Below are positions 20,434 to 32,988 of a stretch of DNA of 64,000 bases, piece after piece (the first letter of the stretch is position 1; the number at the start of each line of letters is the position of its first letter). A model generated the notes under the pieces. It was given only the letters and a program-made list of their open reading frames with translations. It made no database searches and had not been told where the DNA came from. This DNA is from Rhodanobacter denitrificans. GTDB taxonomy: Bacteria; Pseudomonadota; Gammaproteobacteria; Xanthomonadales; Rhodanobacteraceae. A program made the translations under genes and the position numbers. The DNA lies in contig NC_020541.1 of NCBI RefSeq assembly GCF_000230695.2, positions 1,736,001 to 1,800,000 of the forward strand, in the 5' to 3' direction.

Positions 20434-21690
20434 ATGCGTTCCAAATTGATTGTGGTGGCGATTGCCGCCGGCCTTGGCCTGACCAGCGTTGCCGCTGCCG
20501 CGGCACCGGCGCAGAGCAGGACGGCCCCGGCCAGCAGCAGCGAAGTCGAGCAGCTGAAGGCGCAACTGGCCGCGCTGCAGGCCAAGGTGGACGAACTGGA
20601 ACAGCGCACCGACGCCCAGTCCGAGATCAACGTCAGCACCGGCCAGGCGGTGGAGAAGGCCACCAATGTGACGGCGACCGGCGACAAGAAGCTGGCCGCG
20701 CTGGAGAAGGCGATCAACAACACCACGCTGTCGGGCAAGATGTTCTTCGACTTCACCAGCATCGACGACAAGAACAGCGACAAGGGCAAGAGCGACAAGT
20801 CCGGCTTCGGTCTGGATGTGAAGCGCTTCTACCTCGGCGTCGACCACAAGTTCAACGATATCTGGTCGGCCAACCTGACCACCGATTTCAACTATGTCAG
20901 CAACGACGGTCAGACCAATCTGTTCGTCAAGAAAGCCTATGTACAGGGCAAGTTCGACCAGGCCGCGGTGTTCCGCATCGGTTCGGCCGACATGCCGTGG
21001 ATCCCGTTTGCCGAGAAGTACTACGGCTTCCGCTACGTCGAGAACACCCTGACCGACCGCCTGAAGTACGGCAACTCGGCCGACTGGGGCCTGCACCTGG
21101 GCGGCGACATCGGCGCCAGCAAGTCGCTCAACTACGCGGTCTCGGTCGTCAACGGCAACGGCTACAAGAACCCGGGCCGCAGCAAGGGCGTGGATTTCGA
21201 GGGCCGCGTTGGCTTCGTGCCGTTCGACAACATGATCGTGGCGGTGGGTGGCTACAGCGGCCATCGCGGCCAGGAGACCGAGAACATCAACGCACCGAAT
21301 ACCGCCCAGCGTGGCGATTTCATGCTGGCCTATGCCAGCGATGCGTTCCGCCTCGGCGCCGAGTACTTCACGGCGAAGAACTGGAACAACGTACTCACCA
21401 CGACGACAGACAAAGCCGATGGCTACTCGCTCTGGGGCAGCGTGGCCGTGGCCGATGGCGTGAACCTGTTTGCCCGCTACGACAACGCCAAGCTCAGCAA
21501 GACGCTGGACAGCGCCAACAAGGATGTCTACTACAACGCTGGCGTCGAATTCCAGGTGACCAAGGGCTTCAAGCTGGCCGGTGTGTGGAAGCACGAGAAA
21601 GCCGACAAGTCGGTTGCCACTCCGGTGCCGCCGCACGTGCAGAACACCAAGACCAACGAGATCGGCGTGTTCGGCGAAGTGTCATTCTGA
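20434..21690 (+). CDS. OprO/OprP-type phosphate porin, 418 aa
   Basis: Outer-membrane channel. A signal peptide (about residues 1-22) is followed by a short coiled coil (SEVEQLKAQLAALQAKVDEL, about 35-56) that is typical of trimeric porins of this group. Aromatic/hydrophobic alternating beta strands follow, and the chain ends in Phe (GEVSF). Family members take up phosphate or polyphosphate and are induced in phosphate starvation, which fits the adjacent pst operon. Specificity within the O/P family cannot be told from sequence alone. A TGTCAT near 20315 might be half of a Pho box. Confidence 0.88.
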   Translation: MRSKLIVVAIAAGLGLTSVAAAAAPAQSRTAPASSSEVEQLKAQLAALQAKVDELEQRTDAQSEINVSTGQAVEKATNVTATGDKKLAALEKAINNTTLSGKMFFDFTSIDDKNSDKGKSDKSGFGLDVKRFYLGVDHKFNDIWSANLTTDFNYVSNDGQTNLFVKKAYVQGKFDQAAVFRIGSADMPWIPFAEKYYGFRYVENTLTDRLKYGNSADWGLHLGGDIGASKSLNYAVSVVNGNGYKNPGRSKGVDFEGRVGFVPFDNMIVAVGGYSGHRGQETENINAPNTAQRGDFMLAYASDAFRLGAEYFTAKNWNNVLTTTTDKADGYSLWGSVAVADGVNLFARYDNAKLSKTLDSANKDVYYNAGVEFQVTKGFKLAGVWKHEKADKSVATPVPPHVQNTKTNEIGVFGEVSF

Positions 21691-21782
21691 TGCCATGCCG
21701 GTGACATGTGCGGGCGGCATGCTGCCTGCACGGGTTGAGTGACGGACGGTCTATCGCAAGGGAGTTCCACCCAGGGAAGGAA

Positions 21783-21813
21783 AACGGCGGGCATCAGCCC
21801 GCCGTTTGCTTTT
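21783..21813 (+). terminator. terminator after the porin gene
   Basis: An ACGGCGGGC-ATCA-GCCCGCCGT hairpin followed by TTGCTTTTT, between the convergent porin and hflD genes. The A-run on the left gives partial two-way activity. Confidence 0.88.
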
Positions 21814-21835
21814 TCGTGGAGCGGAAAGGCTGTCG

Positions 21836-22477
21836 TCAGCGGTTGTCCAGCGTGGCCCCGGTCAGCAGGCCGCGGGCCAGCATGCTGCATTGGCGCCGGT
21901 ACAGCAGCAGCTGCCACTGGCGCCCGCCGAGTTGCCGCCACAGCACTGCCGAGCGCACCGCGGCGAGCAGGTTGGTGCGCACCTTTTCCACCACAGCGGT
22001 TTGCTGCAACTGCTGCGGGTTGCCGCTGACCATCACGCGCGGCTTCAGGATCGACAGGGTGGACGCATAGACTTCGGCCAGCCGGCTGCTGACCTGGCTG
22101 GAGCCCTGCCCGAAATGCTCGACCTGCCGCTGTGCGGCGACGATCCCCTGCTGCAGTTTCTCCAGCAGATCCGCGCGCGCCGACAGGCTGCGCTCCAGCC
22201 GCATCACGGTCACCGTCATGCGCGTCACTGACATGTCCGGAGTGCTTTCGTCCAGCTGTCCGATCAGGGTGCGCAGGCCCAGTCGCACGTTCGAGATGTT
22301 GCCGTACACGCCGACCACCGAAGGTGCGTCGATGCGGAATACGCTGGCCACGCTGGCTTCCATCGCGGCCTCGTCGCAGCGCCCCTCGTTGGCCAGCTGC
22401 TGGGCGAGCGCGCAGGCCTGGAACAGGCCGGCGAGGGCGAGCACGCGTTCTTCGGTCATGGAAAAAGTTTCAAACAC
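21836..22477 (-). CDS. hflD: HflD-family protein, 213 aa
   Basis: All-helical protein of the HflD family, named for its effect on lambda CII stability; in other bacteria it is simply a partner gene of mnmA. The family start [17 protein letters not shown] and the central [13 protein letters not shown] segment are clear. I use the GTG at 22477, which has AGGAGA upstream and overlaps mnmA; an ATG at 22459 (MTEER) lacks a ribosome site but matches other family starts. Order mnmA-hflD is the usual one. Confidence 0.9.
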   Translation of the reverse strand: MFETFSMTEERVLALAGLFQACALAQQLANEGRCDEAAMEASVASVFRIDAPSVVGVYGNISNVRLGLRTLIGQLDESTPDMSVTRMTVTVMRLERSLSARADLLEKLQQGIVAAQRQVEHFGQGSSQVSSRLAEVYASTLSILKPRVMVSGNPQQLQQTAVVEKVRTNLLAAVRSAVLWRQLGGRQWQLLLYRRQCSMLARGLLTGATLDNR

Positions 22478-23618
22478 GAGCTTGCGGTTCTCCTGCGGGG
22501 GACATGGGGAAGGGGGTGGATGCGGGCAGCAGGCCGCCGTAAGGCGCGTCGGTGGCGGCGATCACCGCGCCGCCGAGGCAGACCTCGCCATCGTAGAGGA
22601 CCACCGACTGCCCGGGAGTGACAGCGCGCTGGGGTTCGTCGAAGCGTACCTCAAGTCCGTCGTCGGTCACGACGACCGCGCAGGCCTGGTCGGCCTGGCG
22701 ATAGCGGGTGCGCGCGGTGCAGCGGAAGCGGGTGGCGGGCGCGGCGCCGGCGATCCAGCTGGGCGGCTCCGAGCGCAGCCGGCGCGAGTACAGCCAGTGG
22801 TTCTCGCCGCCCTGGGCGACGTACAGCGCGTTGGCCGTCACGTCCTTGCCGACCACGTACCAGGCTTCGCCGCTGGCCCCGTGGCGGCCGCCGATGCCCA
22901 GTCCGTTGCGCTGGCCCAGGGTGTAGTACATCGCGCCCTGGTGTTCGCCGATCAGCTCGCCGTCGGGGGTGCGCATCTCGCCCGGGCAAGCCGGGATGTA
23001 CTGCGCCAGGAAGCCGCGGAAATCGCGCTCGCCGATGAAGCAGATGCCGGTGGAGTCCTTCTTCGCGTGGGTCGGCAGCGCCGCCGCACGGGCGATCTCG
23101 CGCACGCGCGACTTCTCGATCCCGCCCAGCGGGAACAGCGTGGCGGCCAGTTGCTGCTGGCCCAGCGCGTGCAGGAAGTAGCTCTGGTCCTTGGCCGCGT
23201 CCACCGCGCGCAGCAGCCGGTAGTGGCCGTCCTTGCAGTCGATGCGGGCGTAGTGGCCGGTGGCGATCTTCTCGGCGCCGAGCGCGCGGGCCTCGTCCAG
23301 GAAGGTCTTGAACTTGATCTCGCGGTTGCACAGCACGTCGGGGTTCGGCGTGCGCCCGGCGCGGTATTCGGCGAGGAAATGCGCGAACACGCCGTCCCAG
23401 TATTCGGCGGCGAAGTTGCGCGCGTGGAACGGGATGCCGAGCCGGCCGCATACGGCCACGGCATCCTTGCGGTCGGCGTCGGCGGTGCAGGGGCCAGCGC
23501 GGTCGTCCTCCTCCCAGTTCTGCATGAACAGGCCTTCGACCTCGTAGCCGGACTGCTGCAGCAGCAGCGCGGCGACCGAGGAGTCGACGCCACCGGAGAT
23601 GCCCAGCATCACCTTCAT
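22470..23618 (-). CDS. mnmA: tRNA-uridine 2-sulfurtransferase MnmA, 382 aa
   Basis: Catalyses 2-thiolation of U34 in tRNAs for Lys, Glu and Gln. PP-loop [11 protein letters not shown] is at residues 6-16. The catalytic Cys is in [12 protein letters not shown] (about 96) and the second Cys in [10 protein letters not shown] (about 195). A central tRNA-binding domain and C-terminal beta-barrel follow. Full length. The ATG overlaps the stop of the nudix gene upstream (ATGA), and the 3' end overlaps hflD, so three genes form one coupled operon. Confidence 0.97.
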   Translation of the reverse strand: MKVMLGISGGVDSSVAALLLQQSGYEVEGLFMQNWEEDDRAGPCTADADRKDAVAVCGRLGIPFHARNFAAEYWDGVFAHFLAEYRAGRTPNPDVLCNREIKFKTFLDEARALGAEKIATGHYARIDCKDGHYRLLRAVDAAKDQSYFLHALGQQQLAATLFPLGGIEKSRVREIARAAALPTHAKKDSTGICFIGERDFRGFLAQYIPACPGEMRTPDGELIGEHQGAMYYTLGQRNGLGIGGRHGASGEAWYVVGKDVTANALYVAQGGENHWLYSRRLRSEPPSWIAGAAPATRFRCTARTRYRQADQACAVVVTDDGLEVRFDEPQRAVTPGQSVVLYDGEVCLGGAVIAATDAPYGGLLPASTPFPMSPAGEPQARV

Positions 23619-24100
23619 GGCGCGCCGCCTTCCGGCAGATGACTCAGGGCATCCAGCGGCAGCCGCCGGCCGGCCAGCCACAGGTCGATGCTCTGCAGGA
23701 TCATCGGGCTGCGCAGGCGCTCGCCCAGCGCGGCGATTTCGGCGCGGGTCAGCCATGTGGCGCGGCGAATATCGGCGTCCAGCGGACGCTGCGGGTCGTG
23801 GCTCACTGCGCGGGCGGCGAAGCTGAAGCGGATCACGGCGTCGCCGTGCTCGGTGCTGCGCCACTGGTGCACGCCGATCAGGTGCTGCAGCTCGACCGTC
23901 CAGCCGGTTTCCTCCAGCGTCTCGCGCAGGGCCGCATCGGCAAGGGTTTCGCCGTCTTCCAGGTGGCCGGCCGGCTGGTTCCAGGCCAGCTGGCCATGAA
24001 CCGCTTCCTCGACCATCAGGTAGCGCTCGCCGTCGGCCACCACGCAGGCGACGGTGACGTGCGGGCGCCAGATCTCGGCGGGGGTGCTGGAATCAGCCAT
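23615..24100 (-). CDS. Nudix hydrolase, NudJ-like, 161 aa
   Basis: The Nudix box [27 protein letters not shown] motif (about residues 45-67) is complete, with the metal-binding REXXEE core. The position next to mnmA-hflD and the segment WNQPAGHLE suggest NudJ, a pyrimidine di/triphosphate phosphatase also active on HMP-pyrophosphate. The exact substrate is inferred. It is translationally coupled to mnmA and divergent from clpS. Confidence 0.9.
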   Translation of the reverse strand: MADSSTPAEIWRPHVTVACVVADGERYLMVEEAVHGQLAWNQPAGHLEDGETLADAALRETLEETGWTVELQHLIGVHQWRSTEHGDAVIRFSFAARAVSHDPQRPLDADIRRATWLTRAEIAALGERLRSPMILQSIDLWLAGRRLPLDALSHLPEGGAP

Positions 24101-24217
24101 GGTGGGCGGGGACTGGAAAAGCGGCCATTGTGCCATCACCTCCGTTGTCGCACCGCCGCAGGGGCGGCATCGGCACCGCGGCGTATACTTCGAACCAGAG
24201 ATCACACCCAAGCAACC

Positions 24218-24544
24218 ATGGCCCACGAACCCGAACATGAGCACGACAGCGGCCGCGGTCTGGCGCTGGAAACCGCGAAGCCCGAGGCGGCGCGCCCCCC
24301 GCTGTTCCAGGTGCTGCTGCTGAACGACGACTTCACCCCGATGGACTTCGTGGTCGAGGTGCTGCGTACCTTTTTCAACCTGGATCAGGAGCAGGCGGTG
24401 CAGGTGATGCTGCACGTCCACACGCGCGGACGCGGCGTGTGTGGTGTATTTACCCGCGAAGTGGCCGAAACCAAGGTAACCCACGTCAACGAATATTCAC
24501 GTTCCCATCAGCACCCGTTGCTGTGCACTATGGAAAAGCTTTGA
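24218..24544 (+). CDS. clpS: ClpS adaptor, 108 aa
   Basis: Adaptor that hands N-degron substrates to ClpAP. A flexible, acidic N-tail of about 28 residues precedes the core, with [16 protein letters not shown] (binding-pocket Asn-Asp and Met) and the [23 protein letters not shown] segment containing the His that contacts the N-terminal residue. clpA follows after 66 bases in the same direction. Confidence 0.97.
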   Translation: MAHEPEHEHDSGRGLALETAKPEAARPPLFQVLLLNDDFTPMDFVVEVLRTFFNLDQEQAVQVMLHVHTRGRGVCGVFTREVAETKVTHVNEYSRSHQHPLLCTMEKL

Positions 24545-24610
24545 GCGACCCCATTTTGTGCTCGTTGCGGCGCTGAAGGCCGCTCACCACGCAAAGCGGA
24601 GACGATCCGA

Positions 24611-26881
<2,271 letters not shown>

Positions 26882-26915
26882 GCGTGGCCGGGTAAGCCGG
26901 ATGCGGGGCCAAAGC

Positions 26916-26943
26916 AAAGGCGGCGCATGGCGCCGCCTTTGTC
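26916..26943. terminator. terminator between clpA and infA
   Basis: An AAAGGCGGCGC-ATG-GCGCCGCCTTT hairpin with A-run and T-run flanks lies between two convergent genes and can stop both. Confidence 0.85.
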
Positions 26944-26994
26944 ATGTCCGGTGCCGCCGTCCCGCGGGCGCGGCAACCTGCAACGCCACCGCGA

Positions 26995-27213
26995 TTACTT
27001 CATGCGGTACGTGATGCGGCCCTTGCTCAGGTCGTACGGGGTCATTTCGATCTTGACCTTGTCGCCGGTAAGGATGCGGATGTAGTGCTTGCGCATGCGA
27101 CCGGAAATGTGGGCGATGATCACGTGCCCGTTCTCCAGTTGCACACGAAACATGGTATTCGGCAGGGTCTCCTGGACCGTGCCTTCCATTTCGATGACGT
27201 CGTCTTTGGCCAT
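26995..27213 (-). CDS. infA: translation initiation factor IF-1, 72 aa
   Basis: A single S1-like OB fold with the full family sequence pattern: [21 protein letters not shown], then [18 protein letters not shown] and the end GRITYR. IF-1 occupies the ribosomal A site during initiation. Exact family length of 72. Monocistronic, convergent with clpA. Confidence 0.98.
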   Translation of the reverse strand: MAKDDVIEMEGTVQETLPNTMFRVQLENGHVIIAHISGRMRKHYIRILTGDKVKIEMTPYDLSKGRITYRMK

Positions 27214-27320
27214 GTGTTCCGGGGTTCACGCACAGCCGTCATGGCTGCGTAAGCCATCGATTATGCCACGGATGAGTGCATGGTTAAAGAATCATCAACG
27301 TCGGCCAGGATCGAGGCAGA

Positions 27321-27596
27321 TCAGGCGAAATGCTCGTCCAGCTTGCGCCGGATCTCCTGTTCGATCATGCCCTTCAGCGGCGCCAGCAGCAGCCCCAGCT
27401 CGGCCTTGACCTGGATCGCGTCGCCGCCCACGGCGATCGAACCGCTGACGCCGGGCCGGGAAAACAGCAGGGTGTCGCCCTGCCAGCGTCCATTCATGCC
27501 GAATTTCTCGCGCATCCGTGTGGCCACCTGGTCGACTACGGCACGGGCTTCGGCAATTGGCAGCTGGTGCGGGCGGCGGATATCGATCTTGGGCAT
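27321..27596 (-). CDS. polyhydroxyalkanoic-acid-system-type small protein, 91 aa
   Basis: Short cytoplasmic protein with the family pattern: an early I-x-R-x-H-x-L segment, a helix with ARAVVDQVATRMREKFG, a beta-rich middle (GRWQGDTLLFSRPGVSGSIAVGGD) and a final helix LKGMIEQEIRRKLDEHF. The family takes its name from PHA granule regions but is found in many species without them, so the function is open. No PHA synthase is in the window. Confidence 0.82.
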   Translation of the reverse strand: MPKIDIRRPHQLPIAEARAVVDQVATRMREKFGMNGRWQGDTLLFSRPGVSGSIAVGGDAIQVKAELGLLLAPLKGMIEQEIRRKLDEHFA

Positions 27597-27752
27597 CGCG
27601 GCTTCCTGGCTAAAGGCACCATCTTAGAGCCTGTTCCGCCGCGGCAAGTCACCCGGTCGATGGCGGGACCAGGCGCCCTGGAGGCAGGGGGCGGATTCCT
27701 GATGCCATGCAGGTGCATGCTAGAGTTCCGCGGTCCATCGACCGGTTGATCC

Positions 27753-28514
27753 ATGCGTATCGAATTCCCCCATGCGGCTCGTGAGGATTTTCATTGGGCG
27801 CAGATGCAGTTGCGCATCGGTAGCGCGCCCGACAACGACCTCGTGCTGGCAGCCAGCCAGGCGGCGCCGCAGCATCTGCGTATCCAGCAGGATCGTCGCG
27901 GCTGGGTGCTGCAGGTGCTGCCGTCGGCCGACCGCATCTACGTCAACGCGCGGCCAGTGCGCGAACGCGCCTTGCTGCGCGCCGGCGATGTGGTCAGCGT
28001 GGGCGACTGCCGCCTGCTGTTGCGTGACGATGAAGATCCCGCCCGGCGCCCGCCGCTGGACGTGCCCGAGCAGGACTGCTGCACGGTGGCCCTGCGTGCC
28101 GTGGCCGGCCCGCTGTCGGGCCGGGTACTGCCATTGCGGCACAGCCTCACGTTCGGACCGCACGGCGACTGCCCGCTGGAGTTGCCGCAAGGTGGCGTCG
28201 TGGCGCTGCGGATCTCCTGGGAGGGCGGCCAGCTGTGGCTGGAGACCACCCGCTCGTGCGAGCGCCACCCGCTCAGGGTCAACGGCGTGATGGTGCAGAA
28301 GCTGGCGCTGCAGCCCGGCGACCAGATCGGCGTGGCGATGCACCGCTTCGTGGTCGACGGGCCGGGCATGGAGCCGGAGATCGTGATGGCTGAAGCATTG
28401 CCGCCGCAGCTGCCGGAAGAGTCGGCCGGGCCGAGCGGGGAAGTGTGGTGGCTGATCGTCACCGCTGCCGTGCTGGCGCTGGGCATCGCGCTGGTCCTGC
28501 TGATTCGCTTCTGA
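27753..28514 (+). CDS. FHA-domain protein with C-terminal membrane anchor, 253 aa
   Basis: Residues about 17-95 look like an FHA fold (LRIGSAPDNDLVL, ASQAAPQHLRIQ, IYVNARPVRERALLRAGDVVSVGD). A second, more diverged FHA-like unit spans about 115-205 (LTFGPHGDCPLEL, HPLRVNGVMVQKLALQPGDQIGV). A hydrophobic segment at 228-251 ends the protein, so it is tail-anchored with the FHA units in the cytoplasm. The canonical GR-S-H phosphothreonine residues are only partly kept. A phosphopeptide partner is not evident, and it stands alone upstream of serC. Confidence 0.8.
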   Translation: MRIEFPHAAREDFHWAQMQLRIGSAPDNDLVLAASQAAPQHLRIQQDRRGWVLQVLPSADRIYVNARPVRERALLRAGDVVSVGDCRLLLRDDEDPARRPPLDVPEQDCCTVALRAVAGPLSGRVLPLRHSLTFGPHGDCPLELPQGGVVALRISWEGGQLWLETTRSCERHPLRVNGVMVQKLALQPGDQIGVAMHRFVVDGPGMEPEIVMAEALPPQLPEESAGPSGEVWWLIVTAAVLALGIALVLLIRF

Positions 28515-28581
28515 CAGTTGACGGCTTCATGCTGCGCCGCGCCATAATGCGCGGAACATCCTCGACAGGACGCAGGCGCAC

Positions 28582-29670
28582 GTGAGCAGAGTCTGGAATT
28601 TCAGCGCCGGCCCGGCGGCGCTGCCGCTGGCGGTACTCGAACGCGCCCAGCGCGAGATGCTGGACTGGAACGGCAGCGGCGCCTCGGTGATGGAGCAATC
28701 CCACCGCGGCAAGCGTTTCATCGCGATGGCCGCCCAGGCCGAGGCCGACCTGCGCGAGTTGATGGGCATACCGGCCGACTACGCCGTGCTGTTCCTGCAG
28801 GGCGGCGCCACCCAGCACTTCGCGCAGATCCCGATGAACCTCGCCGGCGCGGGCGACAGCGCCGACTACGTCGTCAGCGGGCACTGGAGCGCGAAGGCGG
28901 CCAGCGAGGCCGGATCCTACGTGCGGGTGAACGTGGCCGCCAGCAGCGAGGCGGACGGCTACCTGCGGCTGCCGCCACTCGACAGCTGGCGGCTCGATCC
29001 GCACGCCGCCTACGTCCACTACACGCCGAACGAGACGATTCACGGCGTCGAGTTCCACGCCATCCCCGACGTCGGCGGCACGGTACCGCTGGTGGCGGAC
29101 CTGTCCTCGAACATCCTGTCCGAACCGCTGGACGTGAGCCGCTTCGGGCTGATCTACGCCGGTGCGCAGAAGAACATCGGTCCGTCCGGCCTGGTCGTGT
29201 TGATCATCCGCCGCGACCTGCTGCAGCGGGCGGGCCGGCCGATGGCGCGGATCTTCCGCTATGCCGAACACGCCGCCGCCGACTCGATGCTCAACACGCC
29301 GAACACCTGGGGCTGGTACGTGGCCGGCTTGACCTTCCAGTGGCTCAAGGCGCAGGGCGGGCTGGGTACGATGGCCGAGCGCAACCGGCTCAAGGCCGAG
29401 CTGCTGTACCAGGCCATCGACGGCTCCGGCGGCTACTATCGCAACCCGATCGAGCCGTCCGCGCGCTCGCGCATGAACGTGCGCTTCACCCTGCACGACG
29501 GTGCGCTGGACGCCGCCTTCCTGCAGGAGTCCGAGGCCGCCGGCCTGCTCGCGCTGAAGGGCCACAAGGCGCTCGGTGGCATGCGCGCTTCGCTGTACAA
29601 CGCGGTGCCGCCGGAGGCGGTCCAGGCGCTGGTGGCGTTCATGCGCGACTTTGCGCAGCGTCATGGCTGA
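28582..29670 (+). CDS. serC: phosphoserine aminotransferase, 362 aa
   Basis: Class V aminotransferase that converts 3-phosphohydroxypyruvate to phosphoserine for serine and, in a parallel reaction, for pyridoxal phosphate synthesis. The start FSAGPAALP, the [18 protein letters not shown] loop and the PLP Lys in [12 protein letters not shown] are present. Full length. The GTG at 28582 fits the family N-terminus. pheA follows after 75 bases, the start of the serC-pheA-aroA cluster. Confidence 0.97.
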   Translation: MSRVWNFSAGPAALPLAVLERAQREMLDWNGSGASVMEQSHRGKRFIAMAAQAEADLRELMGIPADYAVLFLQGGATQHFAQIPMNLAGAGDSADYVVSGHWSAKAASEAGSYVRVNVAASSEADGYLRLPPLDSWRLDPHAAYVHYTPNETIHGVEFHAIPDVGGTVPLVADLSSNILSEPLDVSRFGLIYAGAQKNIGPSGLVVLIIRRDLLQRAGRPMARIFRYAEHAAADSMLNTPNTWGWYVAGLTFQWLKAQGGLGTMAERNRLKAELLYQAIDGSGGYYRNPIEPSARSRMNVRFTLHDGALDAAFLQESEAAGLLALKGHKALGGMRASLYNAVPPEAVQALVAFMRDFAQRHG

Positions 29671-29745
29671 GCGCACCAAAGCGGAATTTTCAGGCAAGAT
29701 GCCGCTTCATCATTTGGACTTCCATCCATCCAGGCGGCTGAACGC

Positions 29746-30834
29746 ATGACCGACCCGAAGACCCCGTTGAGCGAGATGCGCGAACGCATCGACAGCATCG
29801 ACCGGCAGATCCAGCAACTGATTTCCGAACGCGCCAATCATGCGCGCACGGTGGCGAAGGTGAAGGGCGAGGGGCTTTCGGCGATCGACTATTACCGCCC
29901 CGAACGCGAGGCCCACGTGCTGCGCATGGTGGTGGACCGCAACCAGGGGCCGCTGTCCGACGTCGAGATGGTGCGGCTGTTCCGCGAGATCATGTCCTCC
30001 TGCCTGGCGCAGGAAGACCCATTGAAGATCGGCTTCCTCGGCCCGGAAGGCACCTTCAGCGAACAGGCCGTGCGCAAGCACTTCGGCCATGCCGCCTACG
30101 GCCTGCCGCTGGGCAGCATCGAGGAAGTGTTCCAGGAGGTCGCCGCCGGGCATGCCGATTTCGGCGTGGTGCCGGTGGAAAACTCCGGCCAGGGCATGAT
30201 CCAGGTCACCCTGGACATGTTCCTCACCTCCGAAGCCACCATCTGCGGCGAGATCGAGCTGCGCGTGCACCAGTGCCTGCACTCGCGCAGTGGCAGGCTG
30301 GAAGACGTGCGCCGCATCTACGCCCACGCGCAGTCGCTGCAGCAGTGCAAGACCTGGTTGCGCATCAACCTGCCCGAGGTCGAGTGCATCGCGGTGTCGA
30401 GCAATGCCGAGGCGGCGCGGCTGGCGCTGCATGCCGACGATGTGGCGGCGATCGCCGGCGAAAGCGCAGGCAAGGTCTATCGGCTGAAGACGGTGGCGCA
30501 GGGCATCGAGGATCGCGCCGACAACACCACGCGCTTCCTGGTGATCGGCCGCTCGCTGTTCCCGCCTTCGGGCAACGACCGCACCTCGCTGCTGATCACG
30601 GTCAACGACAAGCCCGGTGCGCTGTACGACGTGCTCAGCCCGTTCGCCAGGCACGGCATCAGCCTGAACCGGATCGAGTCGCGGCCGGCGCATACCGGCA
30701 AGTGGCAATACGCGTTCTTCATCGACGTCTCCGGCCACATCGACGACGCCGCGCTGCAGGCCGCAGTGCAGGACATCGGCGCTTCGGCGGCGACCATCCG
30801 CGTGCTCGGTTCCTACCCGGTGGCGTTGCCTTGA
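29746..30834 (+). CDS. pheA: chorismate mutase/prephenate dehydratase, 362 aa
   Basis: Bifunctional P-protein of phenylalanine synthesis. An AroQ chorismate mutase domain (about 1-90, with RIDSIDRQIQQLISERANHA) is followed by prephenate dehydratase (about 92-270, GFLGPEGTFSEQAV, VPVENSGQGMIQVTLDM and the TTRFLVI catalytic Thr motif). A C-terminal ACT domain (about 285-355, GALYDVLSPFARHGISLNRIESRP) gives phenylalanine feedback control. The stop overlaps the aroA start. Confidence 0.97.
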   Translation: MTDPKTPLSEMRERIDSIDRQIQQLISERANHARTVAKVKGEGLSAIDYYRPEREAHVLRMVVDRNQGPLSDVEMVRLFREIMSSCLAQEDPLKIGFLGPEGTFSEQAVRKHFGHAAYGLPLGSIEEVFQEVAAGHADFGVVPVENSGQGMIQVTLDMFLTSEATICGEIELRVHQCLHSRSGRLEDVRRIYAHAQSLQQCKTWLRINLPEVECIAVSSNAEAARLALHADDVAAIAGESAGKVYRLKTVAQGIEDRADNTTRFLVIGRSLFPPSGNDRTSLLITVNDKPGALYDVLSPFARHGISLNRIESRPAHTGKWQYAFFIDVSGHIDDAALQAAVQDIGASAATIRVLGSYPVALP

Positions 30835-32141
30835 GCGGCCGCCTGGACTGGAGCAGCCGGGCCAGCGGCCCGCTGCTCGGCAGCGTGCGCGTGCCCGGCG
30901 ACAAGTCGGTCTCGCACCGCGCGCTGATGCTGGCGGCGATCGCCGAGGGAGAGTCGCGCATCCGCGGCTTCCTTGAAGGCGAGGACACCCGCGCCACCGC
31001 CGCGGTGCTGGCGCAACTCGGCGTGCGCATCGACACGCCGTCGCCCGGCGAGCGCGTGGTGCACGGCACGGGCCTGCACGGCCTGCGCGGCACGGCGCAG
31101 GCGCTGGACTGCGGCAATGCCGGCACCGGCATGCGCCTGCTGGCCGGCCTGCTGGCCGGGCAGGCGTTCGACAGCACCCTGGTTGGCGATGCCTCGCTGT
31201 CGAAGCGGCCGATGCGCCGGGTGACCGATCCGCTGGCGCTGATGGGCGCGCACATCGACACGCGCGACGGCCTGCCGCCGCTGCGGGTGCGTGGTGGCCA
31301 GCCATTGCACGGCATCCGCTACGAGCTGCCGGTGGCCAGTGCGCAGGTGAAGTCCGCGCTGCTGCTGGCCGGCCTGTACGCCGCCGGCGACACCGAGGTC
31401 ATCGAGCCGCATCCGACCCGCGACTACACCGAGCGCATGCTGGCTGCGTTCGGCTGGCCGATCGTGTTCGCGCCGGGCTGGGCGAAACTCTCCGGCGGCC
31501 ATGCGCTGCGTGCCACCGACGTCGAGGTGCCGGCGGACTTTTCCTCGGCGGCGTTCTTCCTGGTCGCCGCGAGTATCGTGCCGGGTTCCGAACTGCGTCT
31601 GCAGGCGGTCGGGCTCAATCCGCGCCGCACCGGCCTGCTGGAGGCGCTGCGCCTGATGGGCGCGGACATCACGATCGAAAACGAACGTGAAGCCGGCGGC
31701 GAACCGGTGGGCGATCTCGTGGTGCGCCATGCACCGCTGCATGGTGTCGAACTGCCCGAGGCGCTGGTGCCGGACATGATCGATGAGTTCCCCGCGTTGT
31801 TCATCGCCGCCGCGGTGGCCAGCGGCCGTACGCTGATTCGCGGCGCCGCCGAACTGCGGGTGAAGGAGTCCGACCGCATCGCCACGATGGCTGCCGGCTT
31901 GCGCACGCTCGGCACGGCGATCGAGGAAACCCCGGACGGCGCGATCATCCACGGCGGTTCGCTGGGCGGCGGCACGGTGGCAAGCCATCTCGACCACCGC
32001 ATCGCGATGAGTTTCGCCGTGGCCGGGCTGGTCGCCACCGCTCCGGTGCGGATCGACGACTGCAGCCACGTCGCCACCTCGTTTCCCGGCTTCCTGGAAC
32101 TGACCAGCGGCTGCGGCTTCGCGCTGCAGGCCATAACCTGA
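30831..32141 (+). CDS. aroA: 3-phosphoshikimate 1-carboxyvinyltransferase (EPSP synthase), 436 aa
   Basis: Transfers the enolpyruvyl group of phosphoenolpyruvate to shikimate-3-phosphate, the step before chorismate. Substrate-binding motifs are [37 protein letters not shown] and [15 protein letters not shown]. The start is a TTG that overlaps the pheA stop as TTGA; the first ATG would remove the PGDKS motif, so TTG must be used. Domain length is normal. It feeds chorismate directly to PheA upstream. Confidence 0.95.
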   Translation: MSGRLDWSSRASGPLLGSVRVPGDKSVSHRALMLAAIAEGESRIRGFLEGEDTRATAAVLAQLGVRIDTPSPGERVVHGTGLHGLRGTAQALDCGNAGTGMRLLAGLLAGQAFDSTLVGDASLSKRPMRRVTDPLALMGAHIDTRDGLPPLRVRGGQPLHGIRYELPVASAQVKSALLLAGLYAAGDTEVIEPHPTRDYTERMLAAFGWPIVFAPGWAKLSGGHALRATDVEVPADFSSAAFFLVAASIVPGSELRLQAVGLNPRRTGLLEALRLMGADITIENEREAGGEPVGDLVVRHAPLHGVELPEALVPDMIDEFPALFIAAAVASGRTLIRGAAELRVKESDRIATMAAGLRTLGTAIEETPDGAIIHGGSLGGGTVASHLDHRIAMSFAVAGLVATAPVRIDDCSHVATSFPGFLELTSGCGFALQAIT

Positions 32142-32167
32142 CATCCCATCCACCGACTGGTAATTCC

Positions 32168-32947
32168 ATGTCCAACGCCGTGCCCCCGTTCATCGTCGCG
32201 ATTCCCGCCCGCTACGGCTCGACCCGGCTGCCGGCCAAGCCGCTGCGCGCGATCGACGGCGTGCCGATGGTGGTGCGGGTGGCGCAGCGTGCCCTGCAGG
32301 CCGGCGCCCGCCAGGTGGTGGTGGCGGTGGACGACCGGCGCATCGCCGATGCGCTGGCCGGCCAGGAGGGCGTGGACATCTGCATGACCCGCAGCGACCA
32401 CGCCTCGGGCAGCGACCGGCTGGCCGAGTGCGCCAGCCACTACGGCTGGGCCGACGACAGCATCGTGGTGAACCTGCAGGGCGACGAGCCGTTCGCGCCG
32501 GCCGCCGGCATCCGCGCGGTGGCACAGGCGCTGGCCGGCGACGACGCGCCGATGGCGACCCTGGCCACGCCGATCATCGATGCCGAGGAACTGTTCGACC
32601 CGAACGTGGTGAAGCTGGTGCGCGCCGCCAATGGCCGCGCGCTGTACTTCAGCCGCGCGCCGTTGCCGTGGGCGCGCGACGCGTTCGCCATCGACCGCCA
32701 CGCACTGCCGTCCGGTTCGCCGTTCCTGCGCCACATCGGCATCTATGCCTACCGCGCCGGCTTCCTGGATCGCTACAGCCGCCTGCCGCGCACACCGCTG
32801 GAGCAGACTGAATCGCTGGAACAGCTGCGCGTGCTGGAGCATGGCCACGCGATCGCGGTGCGGCTGACTCCGCAGCCGTTTCCGCCCGGCATCGACACCG
32901 AGGCCGACCTGGAACGTGCCGAACAGTGGTTGCGCGCGCAGCGTTGA
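32168..32947 (+). CDS. kdsB: CMP-KDO synthetase, 259 aa
   Basis: Activates 3-deoxy-manno-octulosonate with CTP for lipopolysaccharide inner core assembly. Nucleotidyltransferase motifs are [15 protein letters not shown] (about 10-24), [10 protein letters not shown] with the metal-binding Asp (about 100-109), and [12 protein letters not shown] near residue 190. Family length is normal. Same direction as aroA with a 26-base gap. Confidence 0.97.
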   Translation: MSNAVPPFIVAIPARYGSTRLPAKPLRAIDGVPMVVRVAQRALQAGARQVVVAVDDRRIADALAGQEGVDICMTRSDHASGSDRLAECASHYGWADDSIVVNLQGDEPFAPAAGIRAVAQALAGDDAPMATLATPIIDAEELFDPNVVKLVRAANGRALYFSRAPLPWARDAFAIDRHALPSGSPFLRHIGIYAYRAGFLDRYSRLPRTPLEQTESLEQLRVLEHGHAIAVRLTPQPFPPGIDTEADLERAEQWLRAQR

Positions 32948-32958
32948 GCCTCCATGTG

Positions 32959-32988
32959 ATGGGCTCATCGCCGCTAGAATGAGCCCAT
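32959..32988 (+). promoter_or_regulatory. perfect inverted repeat covering the uvrC start codon
   Basis: The arms ATGGGCTCAT and ATGAGCCCAT are exact complements separated by ten bases. The right arm ends in the first two bases of the uvrC ATG, so an RNA hairpin here would bury the start codon. A TAGAAT within the loop could also be a -10 element. No protein-binding family is suggested by the sequence. Confidence 0.5.
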
